NCBI RefSeq assembly: GCF_900099825.1
Contig: NZ_LT629693.1
Coordinates: 310,001 to 374,000 of the forward strand
Length of the DNA: 64,000 bases
Reading direction: 5' to 3'
Source of the DNA: Bradyrhizobium ottawaense
GTDB taxonomy: Bacteria > Pseudomonadota > Alphaproteobacteria > Rhizobiales > Xanthobacteraceae
The notes under the pieces are model-generated. The model did not search any database. It was not told where the DNA came from and was given only the letters and a program-made list of their open reading frames with translations. Of the stretch, positions 52,928-61,626 are shown in pieces. Both the position numbers and the translations under genes were made by a program. The stretch's first letter is position 1, and every line of letters begins with the position of its first letter.

Positions 52928-53959
52928 ATGGGACGGAAAACGACAAAGTCTGGCAAAATACGCCTCATGGAGGTCGCCAAGCTTGCTGGCGTCAGTCCGA
53001 TCACGGCATCCCGGTTTTTCAGAAATCCCGAAGCGCTGTCGTTAGCTAAGCGCGAGCGCGTCGATAGTGCGGTGAAGGAACTGGGTTACGTGCCCAATCT
53101 TGCGGCACGCGCGCTGGCTTCGCACCGCACCGAAGTGATCGGCGTCGTCATCCCCTCGCTCACCAACAACGTATTCGCGGACGTCCTGCGCGGCATCTAT
53201 GATTCCTCGGAAGGAAGCCGCTACAGCATTCAGCTTGCCAACACCCGCTACAGCATCCTGCAGGAAGAGAAACTGCTGCGGCTGTTTCGCGCCCAGAAGC
53301 CGGCGGGATTGATCGTGACCGGCATCAACCAGACCGCAGATTCCCGCGCGATCCTGGAGTCGATGAATTGCCCGGTCACGCAGATCATGGAGATCGGCGA
53401 TTCTCCGGTCGACATGATGGTCGGATTCTCGCATTACGATGCCGGTTTCGCCGCGATTTCGCATATTCTCGCGCAAGGCCGCCGGCGTATCGGATTTCTC
53501 GGCGCGCGCATGGACCCGCGCGTGCAGCGGCGGTTCGAAGGGTATCGCGAGGCCATGAAAGCGGCCTCGCTGTTCGACCCCAACCTGATCGTTACCACGA
53601 CGGTGCCGACCACGGTCACGCTTGGCGGCACGCTGTTCGCCGACCTCGTCGCGCGAACGCCCGATATCGACGCGGTCTTCTGCGTCAACGACGACCTGGC
53701 GCTCGGGGTGCTGTTCGAATGCCAGCGCCGCCAGATCTCGGTTCCACGGGATCTCGCCATTGTCGGCTTCAACGACCTCGAATTCATGGCCTCCGCCGTC
53801 CCGTCGCTGACCAGCGTCCGCACCAATCGGTATGAAATGGGCCGCCACGCCGTCACCATGGTAATCGAAGCGATCGAGGGACGCCGCCCCGAGGTCCCGG
53901 TCCTCGACCTCGGTTTTCAACTCATGGTGCGCGAAAGTTCGACGGCGCTGGACACGTGA
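52928..53959 (+). CDS. LacI-family transcriptional regulator
   Basis: This 343-residue repressor has an N-terminal HTH (LMEVAKLAGVSPITASRFFRNP) and hinge helix (NLAARALASHRT), and a C-terminal periplasmic-binding-like domain (VIGVVIPSLTNNVFADVLRGI, FLGARMDPRVQRRFEGY, VFCVNDDLALGVLFE). The sequence is closest in style to the gluconate-type GntR group of LacI proteins. The ligand is likely a sugar acid or a 2-keto-3-deoxy intermediate of the adjacent pathway. Near-identical operators lie upstream and downstream of the gene. Confidence 0.9.
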   Translation: MGRKTTKSGKIRLMEVAKLAGVSPITASRFFRNPEALSLAKRERVDSAVKELGYVPNLAARALASHRTEVIGVVIPSLTNNVFADVLRGIYDSSEGSRYSIQLANTRYSILQEEKLLRLFRAQKPAGLIVTGINQTADSRAILESMNCPVTQIMEIGDSPVDMMVGFSHYDAGFAAISHILAQGRRRIGFLGARMDPRVQRRFEGYREAMKAASLFDPNLIVTTTVPTTVTLGGTLFADLVARTPDIDAVFCVNDDLALGVLFECQRRQISVPRDLAIVGFNDLEFMASAVPSLTSVRTNRYEMGRHAVTMVIEAIEGRRPEVPVLDLGFQLMVRESSTALDT

Positions 53960-54000
53960 TCGCGACAAGACGCGGCATCCGGATAGACGACGGTCAAAAA

Positions 54001-54017
54001 ATGGTAGCGCTACCTTT
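54001..54017. promoter_or_regulatory. LacI-family operator upstream of the dehydratase gene
   Basis: ATGGTAGCGCTACCTTT contains the perfect 12-base palindrome GGTAGCGCTACC (54003-54014), with the CG-centred form typical of LacI operators. It lies 115 bases before the dehydratase ATG and 42 after the lacI stop. Confidence 0.65.
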
Positions 54018-54131
54018 TGGGCCGAACTAAGATTGTGACGGGCTTGCATTTGCAGCGGTCGAAATTCTGGGCAAGGTTCGCGCCGCCGCCAGGGTCTGAG
54101 CCCTCTTCAGTTTGCAGTGCGGGAGGAACCA

Positions 54132-55946
54132 ATGAAAAAAACCGACAACAAGACCAACGGCAAGGGCCGAAAGCTTCGCTCCCTGGAGTGGTTCAATAAT
54201 CCGCATAACCCCGGAATGACCGCACTCTACCTCGAGCGCTACCTCAATTACGGCCTGACCCGCGAGGAATTGCAGTCCGGCAAGCCCATCATCGGCATCG
54301 CGCAGACCGGCAACGACCTGTCGCCATGCAACCGCCACCATCTGGAACTGGCGCACCGGGTGCGCGAGGGCATCCGCGCCGCGGGCGGCATCGCGATGGA
54401 ATTCCCGATGCACCCGATTCAGGAGACCGGCAAGCGGCCGACTGCGGCGCTTGACCGCAACCTCGCCTACCTCGGCCTGGTCGAAATCCTGTTCGGCTAT
54501 CCCCTCGATGGCGTGGTGCTGACGACCGGCTGCGACAAGACGACGCCGGCCTGCCTGATGGCGGCGGCGACCGTCAACATGCCGGCGATCGTACTCTCGG
54601 GCGGACCGATGCTGAACGGCTGGTTCAACGGCGAGCGTACCGGTTCCGGCACCGTGGTCTGGAAGGCCCGCGAACGGCTCGCCGCCGGCGAGATCGACTA
54701 CAACCAGTTCATCGACATCGTGGCCTCGTCCGCCCCGTCGGTCGGCCACTGCAACACCATGGGCACCGCCTCGACGATGAATTCCCTTGCCGAGGCGCTC
54801 GGGATGTCGCTGCCGGGATGTGCGGCGATCCCCGCGCCCTATCGCGAGCGCGGCCAGATCGCCTACGAGACCGGAAAGCGCATCGTCGAGATGGTCTGGG
54901 AGGACTTGAAGCCGTCCGACATCCTGACTCGCAAGGCGTTCGAGAACTGCATCGTCGTCAATTCGGCGATCGGCGGTTCGACCAACGCGCCGATCCATAT
55001 CAACGCGCTGGCGCGGCATATCGGCGTCGAACTCTCGATCGACGACTGGCAGAAACACGGCCACCAAGTTCCGCTGCTGGTGAACATGCAGCCGGCCGGA
55101 TTCTATCTCGGCGAGGAATACCACCGCGCCGGCGGCGTGCCGGCAGTGGTGCGCGAATTGATGGCGCACAAACTGATCCACGAAGACGCCGTCACGGTCA
55201 ACGGCCGCACCATGGGCGACAATTGCCGCGAGGCACCCAAGCCCGACGGCGACGTGATCTGGAGCTACGACAAGCCGCTGGTGAAAGATGCCGGCTTCCT
55301 CGTCTTGCGCGGCAACCTGTTCGATTCCGCGATCATGAAGACCAGCGTGATCTCCAAGGAATTCCGCGACCGCTACCTCATCAACCCCAAGGATCCGAAC
55401 GCCTTCGAGGGCCGCGCCATCGTGTTCGAGGGTCCGGAGGATTATCACCACCGGATCGACGATCCCGCGCTCAATATCGACGAGCACTGCATCCTGTTCG
55501 TCCGCGGCACCGGGCCGATCGGCTATCCCGGCGGCGCCGAGGTCGTCAACATGCAGCCGCCGACGGCGCTGATCAAACGCGGCATCCTCTCGCTGCCCTG
55601 CATCGGCGACGGCCGGCAGTCCGGCACTTCGGGTTCGCCCTCGATCCTCAACGCCTCGCCGGAGGCTGCCGCCGACGGCGGGCTGGCGATTCTCAAGACC
55701 GGCGACAAGGTTCGCATCGACCTCAACAAGCGCACCGCGAATATCCTGATCCCGGATGCGGAGGTCACAAAACGCCACGCCGATCTGAAGGCGAAGGGCG
55801 GCTTCCCCTACCCGGCCAACCAGACCCCGTGGCAGGAAATCTATCGCTCGACCGTGGGCCAGCAGTCCACCGGCGCCTGCATGGAGTTGGCCACGCGCTA
55901 TCACGACATCGTCGGCAAGGTCGGCGTCGCCAGGGATAATCATTAG
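54132..55946 (+). CDS. IlvD/Edd-family sugar-acid dehydratase
   Basis: This 604-residue [Fe-S] dehydratase removes water from an aldonate to give a 2-keto-3-deoxy acid. Iron-sulfur cysteines lie in [11 protein letters not shown] (about residue 65), [11 protein letters not shown] (about 135) and [13 protein letters not shown] (about 208). [13 protein letters not shown] [17 protein letters not shown] near 500 binds substrate. It resembles L-arabinonate/D-xylonate/L-fuconate dehydratases more than IlvD. The start is ATG 54132 with GGGAGGA; a GTG at 54117 is in frame. It heads an operon with two SDR genes. Confidence 0.88.
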   Translation: MKKTDNKTNGKGRKLRSLEWFNNPHNPGMTALYLERYLNYGLTREELQSGKPIIGIAQTGNDLSPCNRHHLELAHRVREGIRAAGGIAMEFPMHPIQETGKRPTAALDRNLAYLGLVEILFGYPLDGVVLTTGCDKTTPACLMAAATVNMPAIVLSGGPMLNGWFNGERTGSGTVVWKARERLAAGEIDYNQFIDIVASSAPSVGHCNTMGTASTMNSLAEALGMSLPGCAAIPAPYRERGQIAYETGKRIVEMVWEDLKPSDILTRKAFENCIVVNSAIGGSTNAPIHINALARHIGVELSIDDWQKHGHQVPLLVNMQPAGFYLGEEYHRAGGVPAVVRELMAHKLIHEDAVTVNGRTMGDNCREAPKPDGDVIWSYDKPLVKDAGFLVLRGNLFDSAIMKTSVISKEFRDRYLINPKDPNAFEGRAIVFEGPEDYHHRIDDPALNIDEHCILFVRGTGPIGYPGGAEVVNMQPPTALIKRGILSLPCIGDGRQSGTSGSPSILNASPEAAADGGLAILKTGDKVRIDLNKRTANILIPDAEVTKRHADLKAKGGFPYPANQTPWQEIYRSTVGQQSTGACMELATRYHDIVGKVGVARDNH

Positions 55947-55955
55947 GTAACCGCC

Positions 55956-56032
55956 GTCATTGCGAGCGGAGCGAAGCAATCCACAGCCCAGCAAGGACTG
56001 GATTGCTTCGTCGCTTCGCTCCTCGCAATGAC
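55956..56032. repeat. Dispersed palindromic element, AAGCAATCC type
   Basis: GTCATTGCGAGCGGAGCGAAGCAATCC is answered by GGATTGCTTCGTCGCTTCGCTCCTCGCAATGAC. It lies between the dehydratase and first SDR genes and may influence differential expression within the operon. Confidence 0.75.
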
Positions 56033-56057
56033 GAATGAAAAACAAGGAGAGAAGACC

Positions 56058-56792
56058 ATGTCAGACCGCCTGAAGGGCAAGCGTGCCTTCGTTACCGCTG
56101 CCGCCGTTGGAATTGGCCGCGCCTGCGCGGTGGCGTTTGCGCGCGAGGGTGCGACCGTATTCGCCACCGACATCGACGAGGGCAAACTTGCCGCGCTGAA
56201 GAGCGAAGGCATTGCCGAAGTGGCAAAACTCGATGCCCGCGACAGCGCGGCGGTGGCCGCGATGGCCAAGCGCGCCGGCAAGACCGACATCCTGCTCAAC
56301 GCGGCCGGATTCGTGCACCACGGCACCGTGCTGGAATGCTCCGACGAAGACTGGGACTTCTCGTTCGACCTCAACGTCAAGTCGATGCACCGCACGATCC
56401 GCTCGTTCCTGCCGGGCATGCTGGAAAATGGTGGCGGCGCGATCGTGAACATTTCCTCTGCGGCGGGCGTCTTCAAGGCGGCGCCCAACCGCTACGTCTA
56501 CGGCGCCACCAAGGCCGCGGTCGCGGCGCTGACGCGCGCCGTCGCCGCCGACTTCATCACCAAGGGCGTGCGCTGCAACTGCATCTGCCCCGGCACCATC
56601 GAGACGCCCTCGATGCTGGACCGCGCCGCGGCCGCGGGCCCCAACGGCCGCGAGATGTTCATCGCGCGGCAGCCGATGGGCCGGCTCGGCACCGCCGAGG
56701 AAATCGCCATGCTCGCCGTCTATCTCGCCAGCAACGAAAGCGCGTTTACCACCGGCGTTGCTCACATCATCGACGGCGGCTGGACGCTGTAA
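56058..56792 (+). CDS. SDR family dehydrogenase, DHRS6/2-keto-3-deoxy-L-fuconate dehydrogenase type
   Basis: This 244-residue classical SDR has a nucleotide loop VTAAAVGIGRACAVAFA, in which the usual TGxxxGIG is TAAxxGIG, as in DHRS6 (BDH2). FATDID is NAD-favouring. LNAAGFVHHGTVLECSDEDWDFSFDLNVKSM and NISSAAG..YVYGATKAAV supply the active site, and PGTIETPSMLDR the lid. Bacterial members oxidise 2-keto-3-deoxy-L-fuconate or related acids. Its place after the dehydratase gene fits that role. ATG 56058 follows AAGGAGAG. Confidence 0.82.
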   Translation: MSDRLKGKRAFVTAAAVGIGRACAVAFAREGATVFATDIDEGKLAALKSEGIAEVAKLDARDSAAVAAMAKRAGKTDILLNAAGFVHHGTVLECSDEDWDFSFDLNVKSMHRTIRSFLPGMLENGGGAIVNISSAAGVFKAAPNRYVYGATKAAVAALTRAVAADFITKGVRCNCICPGTIETPSMLDRAAAAGPNGREMFIARQPMGRLGTAEEIAMLAVYLASNESAFTTGVAHIIDGGWTL

Positions 56793-56797
56793 CTCAC

Positions 56798-56921
56798 CCC
56801 TCATCCCGAGGAGCCGCGCCCGCGCGGCGTCTCGAAGGATGGGCCACGGGCCACATGGTTCGCCCGGCGATGCGAAGCATCGTCCGGAGACGCGCAAGAG
56901 CGCTCCTCACCATGAGGATCT
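56798..56921. repeat. Dispersed palindromic element, CCTCATCCCGAGGAGC type
   Basis: This is a relative of the element at 33660-33790. It contains CCTCATCCCGAGGAGC, GGCGTCTCGAAGGATG, ACATGGTTCG, CGGAGACGCGCAAGAGCGCTCCTCACCATGAGGAT. It separates the two SDR genes. Confidence 0.65.
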
Positions 56922-56940
56922 TCAACCGAAAGGATCTCGC

Positions 56941-57687
56941 ATGAACAAGATCGATCTGAACGGCCGCTGCGCCATCGTCACCGGTGGCGCCCAGGGTTTT
57001 GGCCGCGCCATCACCGAACGCTTCGTCGCCTCCGGCGCCAAGGTCGCGATCTGGGACCACGACCTGCCGTTCGCGGAAAAGACCGCGAAGGAAATCGGCC
57101 CCAATGTCACAGCCTTCAAGGTCGACGTCTCCGACCTCGCTGCGGTTCAGCAAACGACCGACGCAACGCTGAAGGCGCTCGGCAAGATCGATATCCTCGT
57201 CAACAATGCCGGCATTGCTGGCATCAACAAGACCGTGTGGGAAACCGACCTTGCGGAATGGCGCAAGGTGATGAGCATCAATCTCGACGGCCCGTTCATC
57301 TGCTGCAAGGCGGTGGTACCGGCGATGCTCAGGCAGAAGTACGGCCGCATCATCAACATCGCCTCGATCGCCGGCAAGGAAGGCAACCCCAACGCCGCGC
57401 ATTATTCGGCCTCGAAGGCCGGCGTGATCGCGCTGACCAAATCGCTCGGCAAGGAGCTCGCGCAGCACGATATCCTCGTCAACGCGGTGACCCCCGCGGC
57501 GGCCAAGACCGCGATCTTCGACCAGATGACGCAAACCCATATCGACTTCATGCTGTCGAAGATTCCGAAGGCCCGCTTCGTGCTGGTGGAGGAACTCGCG
57601 GCGATGGTGGCATGGCTGGCGTCGGAAGATTGCGCCTTCTCGACCGGCGCGGTGTTCGACATTTCCGGCGGCCGCGCGACTTACTGA
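56941..57687 (+). CDS. SDR family NAD(P)-dependent oxidoreductase
   Basis: This 248-residue classical SDR has VTGGAQGFGRAITERF, WDHDLP (acidic residue after strand 2, NAD-favouring), NNAGIAGINKTVWETDLAEW, NIASIAGKEGNPNAAHYSASKAG with Ser/Tyr/Lys, and an ISGGRATY terminus. It resembles FabG-like sugar dehydrogenases. In this operon it could oxidise the starting sugar or a later intermediate. The start is ATG 56941; the open frame upstream runs through a repeat. Confidence 0.83.
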   Translation: MNKIDLNGRCAIVTGGAQGFGRAITERFVASGAKVAIWDHDLPFAEKTAKEIGPNVTAFKVDVSDLAAVQQTTDATLKALGKIDILVNNAGIAGINKTVWETDLAEWRKVMSINLDGPFICCKAVVPAMLRQKYGRIINIASIAGKEGNPNAAHYSASKAGVIALTKSLGKELAQHDILVNAVTPAAAKTAIFDQMTQTHIDFMLSKIPKARFVLVEELAAMVAWLASEDCAFSTGAVFDISGGRATY

Positions 57688-57688
57688 C

Positions 57689-58091
57689 GTGGGCGGGACC
57701 CGGGAAGGCGGATGCCTGTGCGGCGCGGTCAGGTTTCGGACCGAGGGCGAGCCGCTCAACGTCCGCATCTGCCATTGCCGCACTTGCCAGAAGGCGATGG
57801 GCTCGCCGTTCTACGCCCGTGCGCTGTTTGAGCCGCGCGCGCTCCACGTCGAGGGCGAGACCGGGCGCTATCCGTCGTCGGAAACACTCCATCGCGAGTT
57901 CTGCAAGGCCTGCGGCACCAGGCTGTTTTCGAGACGCACCAACGGCACCGCGGTCGGTGTAGCGCTCGCCACCTTCGACGACCGCAACGCCTTTGCGCCG
58001 ACCGCACATCTGGGTCTCGGAGAAGATCGAGTGGGTGCGGATCGGCGATGGTCTGCCGCAACATCAATACGGGCTGCCGAAGGTGCCATAG
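57689..58091 (+). pseudogene. GFA-family (Mss4-like, CENP-V/GFA) protein, frameshifted near its end
   Basis: The frame begins at GTG 57689, one base after the SDR stop. It encodes the zinc-binding GFA domain: GGCLCGAVRFR, ICHCRTCQKAMGSPF and FCKACGTRLFSRR (Cys ligands all present). At about 58004-58010 the frame shifts: the expected tail IWVSEKIEWVRIGDGLPQ is intact in another frame and ends at TAG 58089-58091. Loss of a CA dinucleotide in GCACA(CA)TC would explain it. As read, the frame runs on into the protease gene. This is either a real mutation of the last third or a sequencing error. GFA proteins have varied, mostly unknown roles. Confidence 0.7.
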
Positions 58092-58114
58092 CCGGGGCGT
58101 TCCGGCCTGCCGCT

Positions 58115-58145
58115 CCCGGATTGCGCTTCGCTCCATCCGGGCTAC
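58115..58145. repeat. Half palindromic element, CCCGGATTGCGCTTCGC type
   Basis: CCCGGATTGCGCTTCGCTCCATCCGGGCTAC resembles one arm of the element at 59367-59444. It lies between the GFA frame and the protease gene. Confidence 0.5.
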
Positions 58146-58174
58146 GATGCCGGACAACTTCAGGGGCCATCAGA

Positions 58175-58855
58175 TTGAACATCTCCTTATATGACGTCTC
58201 GGTCTGGGTGCTCCCGCTCGTCATTGCCATCACCTTTCACGAGGCCGCCCACGGCTTCGTCGCCCACCGCCTCGGCGACAACACGGCCTTTGCGCTCGGG
58301 CGGGTCAGCTTCAACCCGCTGAAGCACATCGATCCCTTCGGCACCCTGATCCTGCCGGGCATTCTGCTGCTGTCGCATTCGCCGTTCCTGTTCGGTTATG
58401 CCAAGCCGGTTCCGGTGAATTTCCGCAACCTGAACCATCCCCGGCTCGACATGGTCTGGGTGGCGCTCGCCGGCCCCGTCACCAACATCATCCTGGCGCT
58501 AACAGCGGCGTTTGCGTTCCACGCCCTGCCCTTCGTTCCCGCCGACGCCGCGAAATGGACCGCGGACAACCTCAAAAACGCGTTCCTGATCAATATCGTG
58601 CTGGCGGTCTTCAACATGCTGCCGATCCCCCCGCTCGACGGCGGTCGGGTGGCGGTCGGGCTGCTGCCACGGTTCCTGGCGTACCCGCTGTCCCGGCTGG
58701 AACCCTATGGCATGCTGATCCTGATCGGCCTGTTGATCCTGCTTCCGATAGTGGGAACGCAGCTCGGCCTAAATCTTGATGTTATTTCGGCGATACTGCG
58801 GACAGTTACCGGCTATGTGATCGGCGCGCTTCTCTTCCTCACCGGCAACGCCTAA
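58175..58855 (+). CDS. Site-2 protease family (peptidase M50) membrane protein
   Basis: This 226-residue integral membrane metalloprotease of the short, PDZ-less group has the zinc motif ITFHEAAHGFVAHRLGD in the first helix (HEAAH) and the second active-site motif NMLPIPPLDGGRVAVGLLP near residue 155, with several hydrophobic helices after it. The natural substrate is unknown. I start at TTG 58175 (NISLYDVSVW), which has AGGGG 8 bases upstream. Because of the upstream frameshift, the same frame is open back to 57689. Confidence 0.85.
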   Translation: MNISLYDVSVWVLPLVIAITFHEAAHGFVAHRLGDNTAFALGRVSFNPLKHIDPFGTLILPGILLLSHSPFLFGYAKPVPVNFRNLNHPRLDMVWVALAGPVTNIILALTAAFAFHALPFVPADAAKWTADNLKNAFLINIVLAVFNMLPIPPLDGGRVAVGLLPRFLAYPLSRLEPYGMLILIGLLILLPIVGTQLGLNLDVISAILRTVTGYVIGALLFLTGNA

Positions 58856-58904
58856 TAAACCGGAGATAGAAACGACGGGTGCAGGAAAGAACCGGCTTGG
58901 GGCC

Positions 58905-59336
58905 ATGGCGATAAAAGCTGCCGACATGTTGATCGCACGACGCGCGGACACCCGTGCGAGGGCAGACTTTGCGACCTGGAAAATGCTGGCCAAACTCAAC
59001 GGCGCCTCCGCTTTGCCCACCGAGGCGCAGAACTTCCTGGTCAGCTACAAGCAGATGCTCGGCAAGATGACGGATGCAGAGGCTTCCGAGGCCACCATCC
59101 AGCTCATGTACAAGAGCTATTATGCCGAGATGGGCGGCACCGGCGCGCCGCCCGAGATCCCCCCACGTTCGAGCGATCCGGCCCCGGATACCGGCAACGT
59201 CACCGCCTTCCGCCGGCCGGCGCCGAAGCCGAAGCCCACCGCCTCCGGGGCGGCGTCCAAGCCGCGGCTGCCGGTGGCGCTGATCTTCGCCTGCCTTTGC
59301 GTGGTGTATGTCGGCATCCGCTATTACTGGCGATAG
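58905..59336 (+). CDS. C-terminally anchored hypothetical protein
   Basis: The protein has 143 residues. Residues 1-75 are helical and charged (MAIKAADMLIARRADTRARADFATWKML, with VSYKQMLGKMTDAEAS). A proline-rich linker (PPEIPPRSSDPAPD, PAPKPKPTAS) follows. A hydrophobic helix LPVALIFACLCVVYVGI and RYYWR close the protein, so it is probably tail-anchored with the N-terminus in the cytoplasm. I recognise no family. It follows the site-2 protease by 49 bases and could be its partner or substrate, but only position supports that. Confidence 0.6.
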   Translation: MAIKAADMLIARRADTRARADFATWKMLAKLNGASALPTEAQNFLVSYKQMLGKMTDAEASEATIQLMYKSYYAEMGGTGAPPEIPPRSSDPAPDTGNVTAFRRPAPKPKPTASGAASKPRLPVALIFACLCVVYVGIRYYWR

Positions 59337-59346
59337 CCGAGGCTTT

Positions 59347-59471
59347 CTGATTCAATTTTCAAACAGCGTAGCCCGGATGAGCGAAGCGATATCCGGGGCG
59401 GCGACAGCGTGGTCCCGGATGTCGCTTCGCTCATCCGGGCTACGAATTTTACTGATTCAATTCTCAAACAG
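59347..59471. repeat. Palindromic element flanked by 20-base direct repeats
   Basis: CTGATTCAATTTTCAAACAG (59347-59366) and CTGATTCAATTCTCAAACAG (59452-59471) differ at one position. Between them lies the inverted repeat CGTAGCCCGGATGAGCGAAG (59367-) / CTTCGCTCATCCGGGCTACG (-59444). The arrangement resembles an inserted miniature element with duplicated target. Confidence 0.7.
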
Positions 59472-59479
59472 CCACTGCC

Positions 59480-59563
59480 GTCATTGCGAGCGCAAGCGAA
59501 GCAATCCTTCGCGCCGCAACAAGAAAGAATGGATTGCTTCGTCGCTTCGCTTCTCGCAATGAC
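59480..59563. repeat. Dispersed palindromic element, AAGCAATCC type
   Basis: GTCATTGCGAGCGCAAGCGAAGCAATCC is answered by GGATTGCTTCGTCGCTTCGCTTCTCGCAATGAC. It is the fourth copy of the family in the window and directly follows the flanked element at 59347-59471. Confidence 0.75.
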
Positions 59564-60260
59564 GTTGAGACATGTGCGAACGCGACTCCTCATTCTCGCG
59601 GCGCAAAGCGCCCGAAGTTTTGCATTTCGTTTGCCCTCCAAAAGTCAGAGGGCGCGGGGAAGACCGGGTGCGCGCTGCACCCGCGGTCTCGCAGGCTTGA
59701 TGCATAACAAGATGCGCCCACGAGCATACAGGTTCAGCGGAGAACACTCCGGCCTCCCCCACGCAATGGCTTTACGGCTTATACGCGTTCGCCCTGGTGA
59801 CCGGCTTTCTTGCCACCATCATCTGCAAGAGCTTTCACCCTCACGCAACTTGACGCCAGCACCGGGACGTCAGGCCCACACGACTTCACCGTACGCAAAA
59901 GCCACGCTCGTCAGTCGCAGCCTCACGTCCACCGCATCCCACCGCACGTCGTGACGATCGCGATCGCCCCTCTGCTTGCTGCGAGACGGGCGAAGTTAAA
60001 CTTCTGATTTGCCCGACGGCACAACCAGAATATCTTTCGCGCGAGGGCTGGACAGACTTTTGGTGATTTGCCCGTCGGGTTACTTTGTCGCAGGGCGAGA
60101 AATCAATCTCATTGCGCGCGCAGGCGAAGCAGTGCATGCGCCGCATCGACTGACCTGCCCCCGAGTACCGGCCCCGCTCGCCAAATTCCCCTGCAGCGGA
60201 ATATCCCGCCCCCGGGCCATTGGTCGCAACGGCTAGGCGGCAGGCCGAATGCCGGGCATA
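59564..60260. other. Non-coding intergenic tract of about 700 bases
   Basis: No coding frame here looks genuine. The composition (for example ACCCGCGGTCTCGCAGGC, GAGCATACAGGTTCAGCGGAG, CGCGAGGGCTGGACAGAC, and GATTTGCCCGACGG/GATTTGCCCGTCGG at 60007-60020 and 60064-60077) is of a kind I recall as recurring between genes in bradyrhizobia. It could be a decayed mobile element or a structured RNA. I see no tRNA. Confidence 0.4.
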
Positions 60261-60308
60261 ATGACCGCTTCAGTTCAATGAAATACTCAAAATGTCCTTG
60301 GAGGGGAA

Positions 60309-61568
60309 ATGAAGCGATCACTCGCAGCCTTGATTATGACCACGAGCCTGGTGTTTGCCGGCGGCGCGTTAATTGCTGGCGGCGCCTTAGTATTTGCTGG
60401 CGGCGCCTTGGCGCAAACCATGGACAAGGTCGTCAAGGTCGGAAGCCTGGGAGACCAGTCGGGTCTCTACCAGGACATCGGCGGCCCCGGCTCGTCGGTC
60501 GCAGCCCAGATGGCAATCGATGATTCCGGGTTGCTCGCCAAGGGCTGGAAGATCGAACTGATCTCGGCCGATCACCAGAACAAGCCCGACGTCGGCGTCA
60601 ATATCGGCAAGCAATGGATCGACGTCGAGAAGGTCGACGTGTTCGTCGATCTCGCCAGCTCCGGCGTCGGCCTCGCCATCGCGAACCTCGCCAAGGAAAA
60701 GAACGTCGTCAACCTGAACTCCGGTTCGGCTTCGTCCGATCTCACCGGCGCGCAATGTTCGCCGAACACGGTGCACTGGGTCTACGACACCTGGATGCTC
60801 GCCAACGGCACCGGCAAGGCGCTGGTCAAGTCGGGCGGCGATACCTGGTTCTTCCTCACCGCCGACTATGCGTTCGGTCATGCGCTCGAGCGCGATACCG
60901 CCGCGGTCGTCACCGCCAATGGCGGCAAGGTGGTCGGCGGCGTCAAGCATCCGCTCAACAATGCCGACTTCTCCTCGTTCCTGCTGCAGGCGCAGAGCTC
61001 GAAGGCCAAGATCATCGGCCTTGCCAATGCCGGCGGCGACACCACCAACGCGATCAAGCAGGCGGCGGAGTTCGGCATCGTGTCCGGCGGGCAGAAGCTC
61101 GCGGGCATGCTGCTGTTCATCACCGACGTGAACTCCCTTGGATTGAAGGTATCCCAGGGCCTGAACTTCACCGAGACCTTCTACTGGGACATGAACGACC
61201 AGACCCGCGCCTTCACCAAGCGCTTCAACGAGAAGTTCAAGAAGCAGCCCCCGACCATGGTCCAGGCCGGCGTCTATTCCTCGCTGATCCATTACTTCAA
61301 GGCACTGGAAGCGCTCGGCGGCAATCCGCATGACGGCCGCGCAGTGGTCGCCAAGATGAAGGAGCTGCCGACCGACGATCCCCTGTTCGGCAAGGGCTCG
61401 ATCCGCGCCGACGGCCGCAAGATCCACCCGGCCTATCTGTTCGAGGTGAAGAAGCCGGAAGAGTCGAAGTATCCGTGGGACTACTACAAGCTCATCGCCA
61501 CCATCCCGGCTGACGAAGCTTTCATCCCGCTCGAGAAGAGCGTCTGCCCGCTGGTGAAGAAGAGCTGA
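60309..61568 (+). CDS. Branched-chain amino acid-type ABC transporter substrate-binding protein
   Basis: This 419-residue LivK-like periplasmic protein has a signal peptide containing a threefold AGGAL repeat (residues 15-35) before AQTMDK. The mature part has VKVGSLGDQSGLYQDIGGPGS, DHQNKPDVGVNIGKQWIDVEKVDVFVD and FFLTADYAFGHALERDTAAVV, typical of Peripla_BP_6 proteins. The ligand is unknown; no permease or ATPase gene is adjacent, so the importer lies elsewhere. GGAGGGGAA precedes ATG 60309, and a strong terminator follows. Confidence 0.87.
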   Translation: MKRSLAALIMTTSLVFAGGALIAGGALVFAGGALAQTMDKVVKVGSLGDQSGLYQDIGGPGSSVAAQMAIDDSGLLAKGWKIELISADHQNKPDVGVNIGKQWIDVEKVDVFVDLASSGVGLAIANLAKEKNVVNLNSGSASSDLTGAQCSPNTVHWVYDTWMLANGTGKALVKSGGDTWFFLTADYAFGHALERDTAAVVTANGGKVVGGVKHPLNNADFSSFLLQAQSSKAKIIGLANAGGDTTNAIKQAAEFGIVSGGQKLAGMLLFITDVNSLGLKVSQGLNFTETFYWDMNDQTRAFTKRFNEKFKKQPPTMVQAGVYSSLIHYFKALEALGGNPHDGRAVVAKMKELPTDDPLFGKGSIRADGRKIHPAYLFEVKKPEESKYPWDYYKLIATIPADEAFIPLEKSVCPLVKKS

Positions 61569-61590
61569 GGTTTAAGCAACGATTAAACAG

Positions 61591-61622
61591 AAATGCCGGC
61601 GATCACTCGCCGGCATTTTTTG
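61591..61622 (+). terminator. Rho-independent terminator after the LivK-like gene
   Basis: AAATGCCGGCGA (61591-61602) pairs fully with TCGCCGGCATTT (61607-61618) around loop TCAC, followed by further T residues. It is the clearest intrinsic terminator in the window and lies 23 bases after the stop codon. Confidence 0.9.
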
Positions 61623-61626
61623 TATT

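Noticed and set aside
54027..56045. 672-codon open frame on the minus strand opposite the dehydratase gene
   Set aside because: The dehydratase has full family motifs on the plus strand. The antisense product is low-complexity and has no recognisable motif.
57689..58855. Annotating GFA plus protease as one natural fusion protein
   Set aside because: The GFA tail is intact in another frame and the protease has its own ribosome site and TTG start, so a frameshift is the simpler explanation.
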